Source: Flagellimonas nanhaiensis (GTDB lineage Bacteria > Bacteroidota > Bacteroidia > Flavobacteriales > Flavobacteriaceae). From it: a DNA stretch of 64,000 nucleotides. Of this stretch, positions 53,661-61,501 are shown piece by piece; position 1 is the stretch's first letter, and each line of letters begins with the position of its first letter. The translations under genes and the position numbers were made by a program. The stretch covers positions 620,001 to 684,000 of the forward strand of contig NZ_QTJX01000001.1 of NCBI RefSeq assembly GCF_003382275.1. Reading direction: 5' to 3'. Below the pieces are notes generated by a model. The model was not told the origin of the DNA, ran no database searches, and was given only the letters and a program-made list of their open reading frames with translations.

Positions 53661-54770
53661 ATGCGAAGTTTTCTTCTGGTTCTAGCTACAATGATTTTTA
53701 TTGTTGGATGTAAAGAACAACACAAGATTCCTGTATATGCATGGACAGGTGGCCCTGGCGATGCTACAGATCAAGAATTGTTGGATGAGTTCAAAGATTT
53801 CAAACAAAAGGGAATTGATGGCTTAATGTACAACGGAGGCCATGACCCCAACACTTATAAGCGTGTGGGTAAATTGGTAAAGGAGGCTGGAATGGAGTTC
53901 CACACTTGGATTCCGACCATGGTGCAGGGAGAAAACCCTAAACTGAAAAAAGAATGGTACGCCGTGAACGGCCGTGGTGAATCAGCCTTTGAAAAACCTG
54001 CCTATGTACCACATTACACCTTCCTTTGCCCAAGCAAGGAAGGCGTCTACGATTTTTTGGCAGATTTGTATGGAAGTGTTGCGGAACTAGAGGAGGTGGA
54101 TGGAGTGCATTTGGATTACATCCGTTTTCCAGATGTGATTCTTGCCCGAGGACTTTGGGAAAAGTACGGATTAGTAATGGATCGGGAATATCTGCAGTTT
54201 GACTATTGCTACTGTGATCAATGTACTTCCAATTTCAAAAATAAAACAGGTATTGATATTAACGAAGTTGAGGATCCTTCACAAGTAGCTGAATGGAAAC
54301 AGTTCCGATATGATTTGATTACTGACATTGTAAATCGTTTGGCCGAAGTGGCCCATGACAAGAACAAAAAAATAAATGCAGCCGTTTTTCCTGGACCATC
54401 AATAGCCAAAAAAATAGTTAGGCAGGACTGGGGAAAATGGAACTTGGATGCCATTTACCCTATGAACTACAATGATTTTTATTTAAAAGGCCCCAAATGG
54501 GTTGGCGAAATGGTCAAGGAAGAGGTGGAAAATGCGAAGAACAATGCTCCAGTGTACAGTGGATTGTTCATTTGCCCAAATCCAGAAAAAAAGGGTAGCG
54601 AAAAAGACCCTGAAAATCATGGATTGCTGCCCGAAGAAATAGAAGAGGCTATTAAAGAGTCTATGGTGAATGGAGCAACAGGAATTTGCCTGTTTACTCC
54701 TGGTAGAATGACGGATGAGCACTGGAAGGCTTTTGAAAGAGCCATTTATATGGATTACGACAACCAATAA
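53661..54770 (+). CDS. GHL10-like putative glycoside hydrolase lipoprotein
   Basis: 369 aa, signal peptide ending MIFIVGC. The TIM-barrel pattern fits family-10-like glycosyl hydrolases (GHL10/DUF187): YAWTGGPGD at strand 1, GMEFHTWIPTM, VDGVHLDYIRFPD with the expected catalytic Asp, AVFPGPS, LDAIYPMNYNDF and GATGICLFTPG. A cysteine cluster YCYCDQCTSNFK in the middle is unusual and may bind metal. Substrate is unknown. A terminator follows at once, so it is a single-gene unit. Confidence 0.78.
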   Translation: MRSFLLVLATMIFIVGCKEQHKIPVYAWTGGPGDATDQELLDEFKDFKQKGIDGLMYNGGHDPNTYKRVGKLVKEAGMEFHTWIPTMVQGENPKLKKEWYAVNGRGESAFEKPAYVPHYTFLCPSKEGVYDFLADLYGSVAELEEVDGVHLDYIRFPDVILARGLWEKYGLVMDREYLQFDYCYCDQCTSNFKNKTGIDINEVEDPSQVAEWKQFRYDLITDIVNRLAEVAHDKNKKINAAVFPGPSIAKKIVRQDWGKWNLDAIYPMNYNDFYLKGPKWVGEMVKEEVENAKNNAPVYSGLFICPNPEKKGSEKDPENHGLLPEEIEEAIKESMVNGATGICLFTPGRMTDEHWKAFERAIYMDYDNQ

Positions 54771-54791
54771 CCAACCAATTTTTTCCTTCGT

Positions 54792-54824
54792 GCCCGATGA
54801 CCTTTAGGTCATCGGGCTTTTTTG
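54792..54824 (+). terminator. Terminator of the GHL10-like gene
   Basis: GCCCGATGACCT-TT-AGGTCATCGGGC followed by T6: a 12-bp near-perfect stem. Confidence 0.93.
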
Positions 54825-54829
54825 TGTCT

Positions 54830-54900
54830 ACAACTCATCCCTCAAAATGAACAGTTCGGTAATCTCTTCTTTAGTCTTTCCTGGTTAGAAGGGATTTTTG
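54830..54900 (+). promoter_or_regulatory. LytTR-type paired repeats and promoter, TPR/kinase operon
   Basis: ACAACTCAT at 54830 and ACAGTTCGG at 54851, 21 bp apart; the second fits the LytTR half-site pattern [TA][AC][CA]GTTN[AG][TA] except its last base. GATTTTTG, a near -7 box, ends at 54900. The block aligns without gaps to 56980-57050. The leader is 33 nt. Confidence 0.62.
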
Positions 54901-54933
54901 TGGCCATATTAACCTAAATAAAGACGAACAATC

Positions 54934-55557
54934 ATGAAAAAATTGATGATAGCTGTTTTGGTACTCGGGGCTTCAATTGTAAATGCGCAGGACCAATACA
55001 CCAAGGGAATGGAAAAAGCATTCCAACTATGGCAGGACCAAAAAGTGGTTGAGGCCTCCAATTTGTTTGAGCGTATTGCAATGGCTGAGCAGGACAATTG
55101 GTTGCCACATTATTATGTTTCCCAAATAAATACTGTTATTTCCTTTGGAGAAAAAGACATTGAGAAGTTGACCGGGCAATTGGAAAAGGCCAAAGAGTTT
55201 TTGGATTTGGCAAAAGCCATTTCTCCCGACAATCCGGAACTTTTAGTACAAGAAGCTTTGATCAATACCGCTTGGATTGCTTTTGATGGGGCTACTTACG
55301 GAATGACACTATCAGGAAAGAATGTTCAGCTGTATCAAAAAGCGCTGGAATTGGCTCCAGATAACCCAAGGGTGGTCTTTTCAAAGGCAGAATGGGATAT
55401 GGGAAGTGCCAGATACTTTGGAAAGGATACTACTCCTTATTGCAAGGATATTGAAAGGGCCTTGGAACTTTTTGCTAATTTTAGCCAGGAAACTCCATTT
55501 TATCCTTCCTGGGGAAAAGAACGGGCTGAAATGGTCCACAAGCAATGCAGTGAATGA
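54934..55557 (+). CDS. Periplasmic TPR-like protein
   Basis: 207 aa, signal peptide ending ASIVNAQ. Helical repeats resemble TPRs (GMEKAFQLWQDQKVVEASNLFERIAMAEQDN, QLYQKALELAPDNPRVVFSKAEWDMG in outline). No catalytic motif. Its stop overlaps the start of the histidine kinase gene (ATGA), so the two are translationally coupled, and it may be the periplasmic partner or sensor of that kinase. Confidence 0.82.
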   Translation: MKKLMIAVLVLGASIVNAQDQYTKGMEKAFQLWQDQKVVEASNLFERIAMAEQDNWLPHYYVSQINTVISFGEKDIEKLTGQLEKAKEFLDLAKAISPDNPELLVQEALINTAWIAFDGATYGMTLSGKNVQLYQKALELAPDNPRVVFSKAEWDMGSARYFGKDTTPYCKDIERALELFANFSQETPFYPSWGKERAEMVHKQCSE

Positions 55558-56897
55558 AAAACACATTAAGGTATATTGGCAGATTGTTGTTGATCGCAGT
55601 ATCAATAGGTCTGGTTATCTCTGGAATTTTTAAAGGTCTTGAGGCACTTTCCGGGAAACCCGTAAGATTTGATGACAGACTGCTGCAAGAGGTTGGGTAT
55701 ACTATCTTTTATTCGTTGGTTTTGACATTCGTCAATAGTGCCTATTATGATTATCTAAATCACAAGGTGGTGTGGAAACGCTTTGCGAAGTATCGCATAG
55801 CTATCAGCGGATTAGGCGCGATTATACTCACCATGTTGGCCATTTTCTGGATTAGGGTTACGATAAGCCTTGGTTTTGAAGGAGAGAGTTGGGAAGAGTT
55901 TATTGCAGGGGAAAGGCTCATTTATTACGCTATTGCATTGCTGATTACCGTTGTGATTTCCATTTTCTTTCATGCCTTTTATTTTTACAAGCATTGGCAA
56001 GAAAAAAAGGTAAAAGAGCAAAAGATAATTGCAGGTTCTGCCTCCGCCCGGTTTGATGCATTAAAAAACCAACTGGACCCCCATTTTTTGTTCAACAGCC
56101 TAAATGTACTCACCAGTTTAATTGATGAGGACCCAGATCAGGCACAAAAGTTCACTACTTCGCTGTCCAAAGTGTATCGCTATGTCTTGGAACAGAAGAA
56201 CAAGGATTTAGTGACCGTGGATGAAGAGCTCAATTTTGCACGCACCTATGTTAGGTTGTTAAAGATGCGGTTTGAGGATAGCATAGTTTTTGAAATTCCT
56301 GAAAACTGCTCCATATCAGAAGCTAAGATTGTCCCATTATCATTGCAACTGCTTTTAGAGAATGCCGTGAAGCATAATGTGGTAACAGCTTCAAAACCTT
56401 TACACATTAAAGTGTTTGAGGAAAACGGTTCATTGGTGGTCCAAAATAATCTTCAAGAGAAACAAGTTGTCAAAAAGAGCAGTGGGGTTGGACTTCAAAA
56501 TATTAGACAGCGATATAATATTCTAACGGATAGGGAAGTGGTTATTGACAAAACCGCGTCGGACTTTAGTGTAGCTCTACCTATGCTAACCAAGCAGGTT
56601 TCGGTAATGGAAGTCCAGCAAACCTTTTTAGAGGAAAAGAGATACCTGAAGGCCAAGGAAAGGGTCAAGGGCATCAAAGATTTCTACAGCAATTTAACGG
56701 CCTACTGTATTGTAATACCGTTTTTATGGTGGCTTAATTTCCGTACTACAGACTTTTTATGGGCATTTTTCCCAACATTGGGCTGGGGGTTTGGAGTGCT
56801 GGCCCATGGAATGGAGGCCTATGGTTACAATCCACTTTGGGGCAAGCGTTGGGAAGAACGCAAGATTCAGGAGCTCATGGATAAGGAGGATTTCTAA
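55554..56897 (+). CDS. LytS-type histidine kinase with C-terminal 2TM domain
   Basis: 447 aa. Four or so membrane helices (about 8-30, 50-66, 84-104, 123-145) precede a His_kinase (PF06580-type) domain whose phospho-acceptor is His177 in DPHFLFNSLN; the ATPase part shows LQLLLENAVKHNV and GVGLQNIRQRY. Residues about 365-447 are a 2TM domain: KAKERVKGIKDFYSNL, PTLGWGFGVLAHGMEAYG and KRWEERKIQELM. That extra domain at the end of a kinase is unusual and links it to the four 2TM proteins that follow. Likely partner: the LytTR regulator at 58419. Confidence 0.88.
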   Translation: MKNTLRYIGRLLLIAVSIGLVISGIFKGLEALSGKPVRFDDRLLQEVGYTIFYSLVLTFVNSAYYDYLNHKVVWKRFAKYRIAISGLGAIILTMLAIFWIRVTISLGFEGESWEEFIAGERLIYYAIALLITVVISIFFHAFYFYKHWQEKKVKEQKIIAGSASARFDALKNQLDPHFLFNSLNVLTSLIDEDPDQAQKFTTSLSKVYRYVLEQKNKDLVTVDEELNFARTYVRLLKMRFEDSIVFEIPENCSISEAKIVPLSLQLLLENAVKHNVVTASKPLHIKVFEENGSLVVQNNLQEKQVVKKSSGVGLQNIRQRYNILTDREVVIDKTASDFSVALPMLTKQVSVMEVQQTFLEEKRYLKAKERVKGIKDFYSNLTAYCIVIPFLWWLNFRTTDFLWAFFPTLGWGFGVLAHGMEAYGYNPLWGKRWEERKIQELMDKEDF

Positions 56898-56979
56898 TCT
56901 GTTCCTTTATCAGAATCATAATTCAAAAATTATACTAAGATTTTGTGATGGGTTGAGCATTAATTGGCCAACCCAATTC

Positions 56980-57050
56980 ACAATTCATCCCTAAAAAATT
57001 ACAGTTCGCGAATCCATTTTTTCAGCGGCGATCTAATCTTACGAAGTTTG
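56980..57050 (+). promoter_or_regulatory. LytTR-type paired repeats and promoter, 2TM operon
   Basis: ACAATTCAT at 56980 and ACAGTTCGC at 57001, 21 bp apart, aligned base for base with 54830-54900, including CATCCCT, AATC after the second half-site and TTTG ending 49 bases after that half-site begins. GAAGTTTG is the near -7 box. The leader to ATG 57090 is 39 nt. Confidence 0.62.
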
Positions 57051-57089
57051 TCCTATAAAACAAAACAATAGAAATTGAACAGTAGAACA

Positions 57090-57368
57090 ATGGAAGATTT
57101 AAAAAAGTATAAATATAGAAAGGCAAAGGAAAGAGTAGAGTGCATAAAATCTTTTTATTCCAATTTGATGACCTACTTTCTGGTAATTCCTTTTTTGGTA
57201 TTTATAAATTATAGAACAAGTAGTTATCCATGGGTCATTTTTCCCGCAATTGGATGGGGTATAGGACTTGTCGGGCATTGGCTTCATGTTTATGGATATA
57301 TCCACTTTTTAGGAAGGGACTGGGAAGAGCGTAAGATCAAACAATTTATGGATAGCAATGAGTTCTAA
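57090..57368 (+). CDS. 2TM-domain membrane protein 1
   Basis: 92 aa from ATG 57090; the in-frame TTG 57075 is rejected. A basic amphipathic start (RKAKERVECIKSFYSNL), two membrane helices and the closing motif GRDWEERKIKQFM define the 2TM family. Function unknown. It is the closest of the four to the kinase's C-terminal domain. Confidence 0.85.
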   Translation: MEDLKKYKYRKAKERVECIKSFYSNLMTYFLVIPFLVFINYRTSSYPWVIFPAIGWGIGLVGHWLHVYGYIHFLGRDWEERKIKQFMDSNEF

Positions 57369-57411
57369 CGAATCAGTATATTTAAATACACAACCAATCA
57401 ACACATACGTC

Positions 57412-57714
57412 ATGGAGAACAAAGAAAAAGATAGCAGATATATTAGGGCCAAGGAGCGAGTAGATGAGCTTAAAAAGTTCTATGCCAACCTGTGGTCGTA
57501 CATTATGGTCATATCCATCCTGGCACTTATAAATTACTGGACTAACGGCTTTAGCTACATGTGGTTCCTCTGGGCTGCATTTGGATGGGGTATTGGCTTG
57601 GTTTTTCATGCCATAGGAACCTTTCATCTCAATCCATTTTTTGGAAAGGATTGGGAAGAGCGTAAGATAAAGGAGTTCATGCAAGAAGATGATAAAACAA
57701 AAAAATGGAGGTAG
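57412..57714 (+). CDS. 2TM-domain membrane protein 2
   Basis: 100 aa from ATG 57412; an earlier ATG (57358) overlaps the previous gene and adds a non-family stretch. Marks: RAKERVDELKKFYANLW, AAFGWGIGLVFHAIGTF, GKDWEERKIKEFM. Two membrane helices with basic ends on the cytosolic side. Confidence 0.82.
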   Translation: MENKEKDSRYIRAKERVDELKKFYANLWSYIMVISILALINYWTNGFSYMWFLWAAFGWGIGLVFHAIGTFHLNPFFGKDWEERKIKEFMQEDDKTKKWR

Positions 57715-57716
57715 TT

Positions 57717-58019
57717 ATGGAATTTGAACCGGATAAATTAGAAAGGGCCAAGAAACGGGTTGAAGAGCTTAAAGGTTTCTATATCCATATGGCCGTATAT
57801 GTAGTGGTCAATGTCTTTATTTTGGTGAATATTTACCTTAGAACCGATTATTTTTGGCAGTGGCCACATTTTGTCACCTTGTTTGGTTGGGGATTGGGAT
57901 TAGGGTTTCATGCAGCCAAGGTTTTCGGATTTAATCCTATGTTCGGAAGAAAATGGGAGGAGCGCCAGATTCAAAAATACATTGATAAAGACAAAGAAGA
58001 GGCCAAAAAGTATAAGTAG
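57717..58019 (+). CDS. 2TM-domain membrane protein 3
   Basis: 100 aa. ATG 57717 lies 2 bp after the upstream stop and has GGAGG nine bases before it; ATG 57705 is also in frame. Marks: RAKKRVEELKGFYIHMA, FGWGLGLGFHAAKVFG, GRKWEERQIQKYI. Same family as its neighbours. Confidence 0.83.
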   Translation: MEFEPDKLERAKKRVEELKGFYIHMAVYVVVNVFILVNIYLRTDYFWQWPHFVTLFGWGLGLGFHAAKVFGFNPMFGRKWEERQIQKYIDKDKEEAKKYK

Positions 58020-58024
58020 AGGCT

Positions 58025-58363
58025 ATGGGAAGTGACGGTATTAAATATGAAAAAGCTCGGAAAAGGGTCAAGGAACTGAAAGACTTTTATAGGCACATCA
58101 AGGTTTTTGTTATTATAAACGGCTTATTTTACTTGCTAAAAAGCCAGATATTGAATCCTTATATCCCAGAAGAGTTTCAGTTTGAGTCTTACTACTATGA
58201 TTGGGTGGATATTAATGTGCTGATATGGGGAATAATCCTTGCTCTTCATGCTATTTACTTGTATCGAAACAAACTTCCTTACCTAAAGCAATGGGAAGAA
58301 AGGCAGATTAGAAAATATATGGAGCGCGACAAAAGTGAAATGGACAAGTACAGATATAAGTAA
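58025..58363 (+). CDS. 2TM-domain membrane protein 4 (divergent)
   Basis: 112 aa. Keeps KARKRVKELKDFYRHIK and QWEERQIRKYM, but the loop between the helices is longer and the central GWG motif is replaced by IWGIILALHAIYLY. It is the most diverged copy, ends the array, and precedes the LytTR gene by 55 bp. Confidence 0.8.
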   Translation: MGSDGIKYEKARKRVKELKDFYRHIKVFVIINGLFYLLKSQILNPYIPEEFQFESYYYDWVDINVLIWGIILALHAIYLYRNKLPYLKQWEERQIRKYMERDKSEMDKYRYK

Positions 58364-58418
58364 GATTTTAGCGTTGAACCCAAAATTGACCGAAAAGGCA
58401 CTTAGATAAAGCAAAAAA

Positions 58419-59174
58419 ATGAACGTAATAATTATTGAGGACGAAAAACCAGCTGCAAGAAGACTGAATAGATTGCTTTCCGAGTTGAATGTTAAGGTGT
58501 CCACCATGCTCCACTCCGTGGATGAGTCCATCGAGTGGTTCCAAAACAATCCCCATCCAGATTTAATCTTTTTGGACATTCAATTGTCCGATGGTCTTTC
58601 TTTTGAAATTTTCGACATGGTCGAAGTAAAAAGCGCAATAATTTTTACCACTGCTTTTGATGAATATGCACTTCAGGCCTTCAAGTTGAACAGCATAGAT
58701 TACCTGTTAAAACCAATCGATGATGAGGACCTGGAGAGAGCAGTAAATAAGTACCGCGATTTGAAGATGGAAACGCAGAATATTTCGGTAGATTTTAACG
58801 ACATAAAAAAGCTATTAGTGAACCCGCTGGAGCGCGAGTACAAAAAAAGATTTACGGTCAAAGTTGGGCAACATTTAAAAATTGTCAATGCCGATGATGT
58901 GGAATGTTTTTATAGTGAGAACAAAGGAACGTATGCCGCAACTTCCGAGGGAAGAAATTATTTATTGGACACAACGTTGGAGCAGCTGGAAACAGAACTT
59001 TCTCCCGAAACCTTTTTTAGAGTAAGTAGAAAATTCTATGTGAACCTAAACCACATCAATGACATTATTTCATACACAAATTCACGGCTTCAAATCAAGA
59101 TGAAACGCTTTGATGAGCAAGAAATCGTGGTTAGTAGGGAGCGTGTCAGAGACTTTAAGTTGTGGTTGGAATAA
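58419..59174 (+). CDS. LytTR-family response regulator
   Basis: 251 aa. Receiver domain with acidic pocket IIEDE and phospho-acceptor Asp53 in IFLDIQLSD, then the Lys of LLKPI. The C-terminal LytTR DNA-binding domain covers about 140-251 (FTVKVGQHLKIVNADDVECFYSENKGTYA in outline; FFRVSRKFYVNLNHINDI). It is the natural partner of the LytS-type kinase at 55554, and probably binds the paired repeats in front of both operons of this cluster. Confidence 0.94.
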   Translation: MNVIIIEDEKPAARRLNRLLSELNVKVSTMLHSVDESIEWFQNNPHPDLIFLDIQLSDGLSFEIFDMVEVKSAIIFTTAFDEYALQAFKLNSIDYLLKPIDDEDLERAVNKYRDLKMETQNISVDFNDIKKLLVNPLEREYKKRFTVKVGQHLKIVNADDVECFYSENKGTYAATSEGRNYLLDTTLEQLETELSPETFFRVSRKFYVNLNHINDIISYTNSRLQIKMKRFDEQEIVVSRERVRDFKLWLE

Positions 59175-59223
59175 AAGACTATAAAATATTGGATTTCAAT
59201 AATGTAAACCAATTAAAAAATAG

Positions 59224-59254
59224 CTATAAGTTTTCCTTATAGTTGGTTTTTCTG
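59224..59254 (+). terminator. Probable terminator of the LytTR operon
   Basis: CTATAAG-TTTTC-CTTATAG followed by TTGGTTTTTC, with an outer AACCAA/TTGGTT match; it lies between convergent genes. Confidence 0.55.
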
Positions 59255-59264
59255 CTAAAAAACG

Positions 59265-60476
59265 CTAAGATTCTTCAATACGGTTCTCGTCAAAAGCCGA
59301 AGGTAGTAATTTTGGAATCAGTTTGATAAAAATTGGCAAAAGAACTGCTCCTCCAGGTAACATAAAAATGGCCAAAGAAGGTATACTTTTAAAAACATCA
59401 ATCAATTGATTCTGTACTTTTTTCCGCTCACTTGGGCTAAGTTCTTTTACGGTAGACTTAGATAAGAGTGTCATCAATTCCCTGCTTTCTGCCAACTCTT
59501 TTTTAAGCCTTTTGCTATTTCGCAAAATCAATTTGCTCACATTTTTGGACATGCCCTCATAGAATTGGACGGCCAGATTTTTGTCATTTAGATAGGAGAC
59601 TTTGGAAGCATTTTTTTCGAAGAAATCTTGGACAAATTTTAGAGACGATTTCACCTCTTCATTTGACTTTTCAAGATCATTTCCTAGGGCAAAAATATAG
59701 TCCGTTTCGGTATGGTCAATAGATTTATCTTCCCACAAAGTTAAACAGGCCATATCTAAAAAATAATCCTTTTCACATGAAGTGAAATTTTGCCGTAAAA
59801 TATCCAAATAGGTTCCCTCAAAGTTAGCTTCATCCAAATTAACGTAAGTCAATGAAGCTGCCAAAAGTTGAATCAGTTTGGCATCGTTCTCGTGTGTTTC
59901 TTTGGAATTTAAGGCTTGATAAACGATGTTCATGGTAACATACTCCAGAAGTTGGGCATGTTCTATAATGACCTTTGGGTTTTGCAGATAAGTCCTGAAA
60001 ATAAGGATGTCCACATATAACAATGAATTGGTGATGCTATTGCCAAACGCCCGGTTGAATGCATTTCCTCCCAGGTAAATCCTTGAATCTATTAATTTTT
60101 CCAGCTGGGATTCCGTGTGAGAACCACTGAGTATTTTGTTCAGAAATGAGATTTTCCCCACTTCCAGGGATTGATAATAATCGAAAACAGTGTTTACAAA
60201 ATTCGAAAAATCAGGTTTTTCTCTTTCAAATTGAAAAGTGAAATAGAGTGCCGTAAGCAGGTTGATTTTGGCAACCTCGTCTTCGGTCAGCGAATATTCT
60301 ACATTAATAAAAGAAGGTATTTCTAAATGGATTCCATATATGAACCCGTTTGCTTTGAGCTCACGATATAAGCTTTCGAAGTCTGGAAAGTGGGAGGTTT
60401 CTTTCTCCACCAAATGTCCAAACTTACTGATCCATCCAGAAGCAGAAGGGTTCATTGGGTTCTGTTTTCTGTTCAA
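59265..60476 (-). CDS. LETM1-like protein
   Basis: 403 aa, mostly helical. The last 75 residues carry a LETM1-like pattern: TVKELSPSERKKVQNQLIDVFKSIP followed by the hydrophobic SLAIFMLPGGAVLLPIFIKLIPKLLP. The rest (for example HLVEKETSHFPDFESLYRELKANG) is not recognised. In mitochondria LETM1 proteins act in cation exchange; bacterial Flavobacteriia homologues are of unknown function and have been linked by name to biofilms. Probably attached to the inner membrane. Single gene. Confidence 0.75.
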   Translation of the reverse strand: MNRKQNPMNPSASGWISKFGHLVEKETSHFPDFESLYRELKANGFIYGIHLEIPSFINVEYSLTEDEVAKINLLTALYFTFQFEREKPDFSNFVNTVFDYYQSLEVGKISFLNKILSGSHTESQLEKLIDSRIYLGGNAFNRAFGNSITNSLLYVDILIFRTYLQNPKVIIEHAQLLEYVTMNIVYQALNSKETHENDAKLIQLLAASLTYVNLDEANFEGTYLDILRQNFTSCEKDYFLDMACLTLWEDKSIDHTETDYIFALGNDLEKSNEEVKSSLKFVQDFFEKNASKVSYLNDKNLAVQFYEGMSKNVSKLILRNSKRLKKELAESRELMTLLSKSTVKELSPSERKKVQNQLIDVFKSIPSLAIFMLPGGAVLLPIFIKLIPKLLPSAFDENRIEES

Positions 60477-60790
60477 AGTAAAACAAATTCTAACATTAAC
60501 AAGAACTATAAAGCGCTTTTATATCAACTTTTTTGTTCAATATATCACACCTTAAAAAAGATGTTATTCGTGTTTGAAGTAGGGAAAAAATGTGGCTAAA
60601 AACAGACCGAAACTAAGGATTTATGAAAAATACTTTTTTGCTATAAATAGCTGATTTATTGCTTAATAGGACTGGTTTTTATAGCCAAAAACGACAAAAA
60701 ATTTTGGTTTTAATTTTCTATCCAATGATAAACGTCATATTCCTTGAAAATTGCTCATGGTAGTTTTGTTCAATCAAAAAAAAGTACACA
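60477..60790 (+). promoter_or_regulatory. Spacer with promoter of the OmpW gene
   Basis: 314 bp, AT-rich, without a gene; divergent between the LETM1-like and OmpW genes. TAGTTTTG at 60761-60768 fits TANNTTTG and gives a leader of about 15-20 nt. No other structure noted. Confidence 0.55.
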
Positions 60791-61441
60791 ATGAGAAAAA
60801 CGGTAATTTTTGTAATGGCAGCCTTGATGGGGCTCATGAACTTGGCAACCGCACAGGATGCCCCGGCTAATAATGACGGAAGCAAATGGCAATTCCGCTT
60901 AAGAGGAATTGTTGTAACCCCAGATGAGAGTGCTGACATTGAGGCAATTGGCGGTGATGTATCTATTTCCACCGCATTTGTGCCTGAATTTGACATTTCT
61001 TACTTCTTCAATGAAAATTGGTCGCTGGAATTGATATTGGCAACCACAAAACATGATGTGGAAGCAGTTGGAACAGCTGCTGGGGACATCGATTTGGGCC
61101 ATGTATGGCTACTTCCTCCCACATTAACTGGTCAATATCACTTCACGGGTGGAGATTTTGTGCCTTATTTGGGTGCAGGGGTAAATCTTACACTTTTCTA
61201 CGGAGTAGATGAAGGTCCAGTGGCAGACGACGTAGATTACGATACTGCCTTAGGTTTTGCACTTCAGGGTGGTTTTGATTTCATGCTCAATGACAAATGG
61301 TTCTTGAACTTTGACGTCAAAAAACTATTCTTGAACACCGATGCCACAGTAAATGCAACTACAGCACTTGGCGCGACTGTAACTGCAGATGTTGACATCA
61401 ATCCATGGATTTTTGGATTTGGTGTAGGTGTAAAACTCTAG
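60791..61441 (+). CDS. ompW: OmpW-family outer-membrane protein
   Basis: 216 aa. Signal peptide ends NLATAQ. Eight-stranded barrel pattern of OmpW: WQFRLRGIVVTPDESADI, VPEFDISYFFNENWSLEL, LLPPTLTGQYHF, FVPYLGAGVNLTLFY, WFLNFDVKKLFLNTDA and the terminal WIFGFGVGVKL. OmpW proteins are small hydrophobic-solute channels. Own promoter and own terminator. Confidence 0.94.
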   Translation: MRKTVIFVMAALMGLMNLATAQDAPANNDGSKWQFRLRGIVVTPDESADIEAIGGDVSISTAFVPEFDISYFFNENWSLELILATTKHDVEAVGTAAGDIDLGHVWLLPPTLTGQYHFTGGDFVPYLGAGVNLTLFYGVDEGPVADDVDYDTALGFALQGGFDFMLNDKWFLNFDVKKLFLNTDATVNATTALGATVTADVDINPWIFGFGVGVKL

Positions 61442-61468
61442 GATGGGTTTTAAGGTTATTTGATGAGG

Positions 61469-61501
61469 GAACGGCTTGGGAAACCAAGCCGTTCTTTTTT
61501 A
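61469..61501 (+). terminator. Terminator of the ompW gene
   Basis: GAACGGCTTGG-GAAA-CCAAGCCGTTC with a GAAA tetraloop, followed by T6. Confidence 0.95.
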
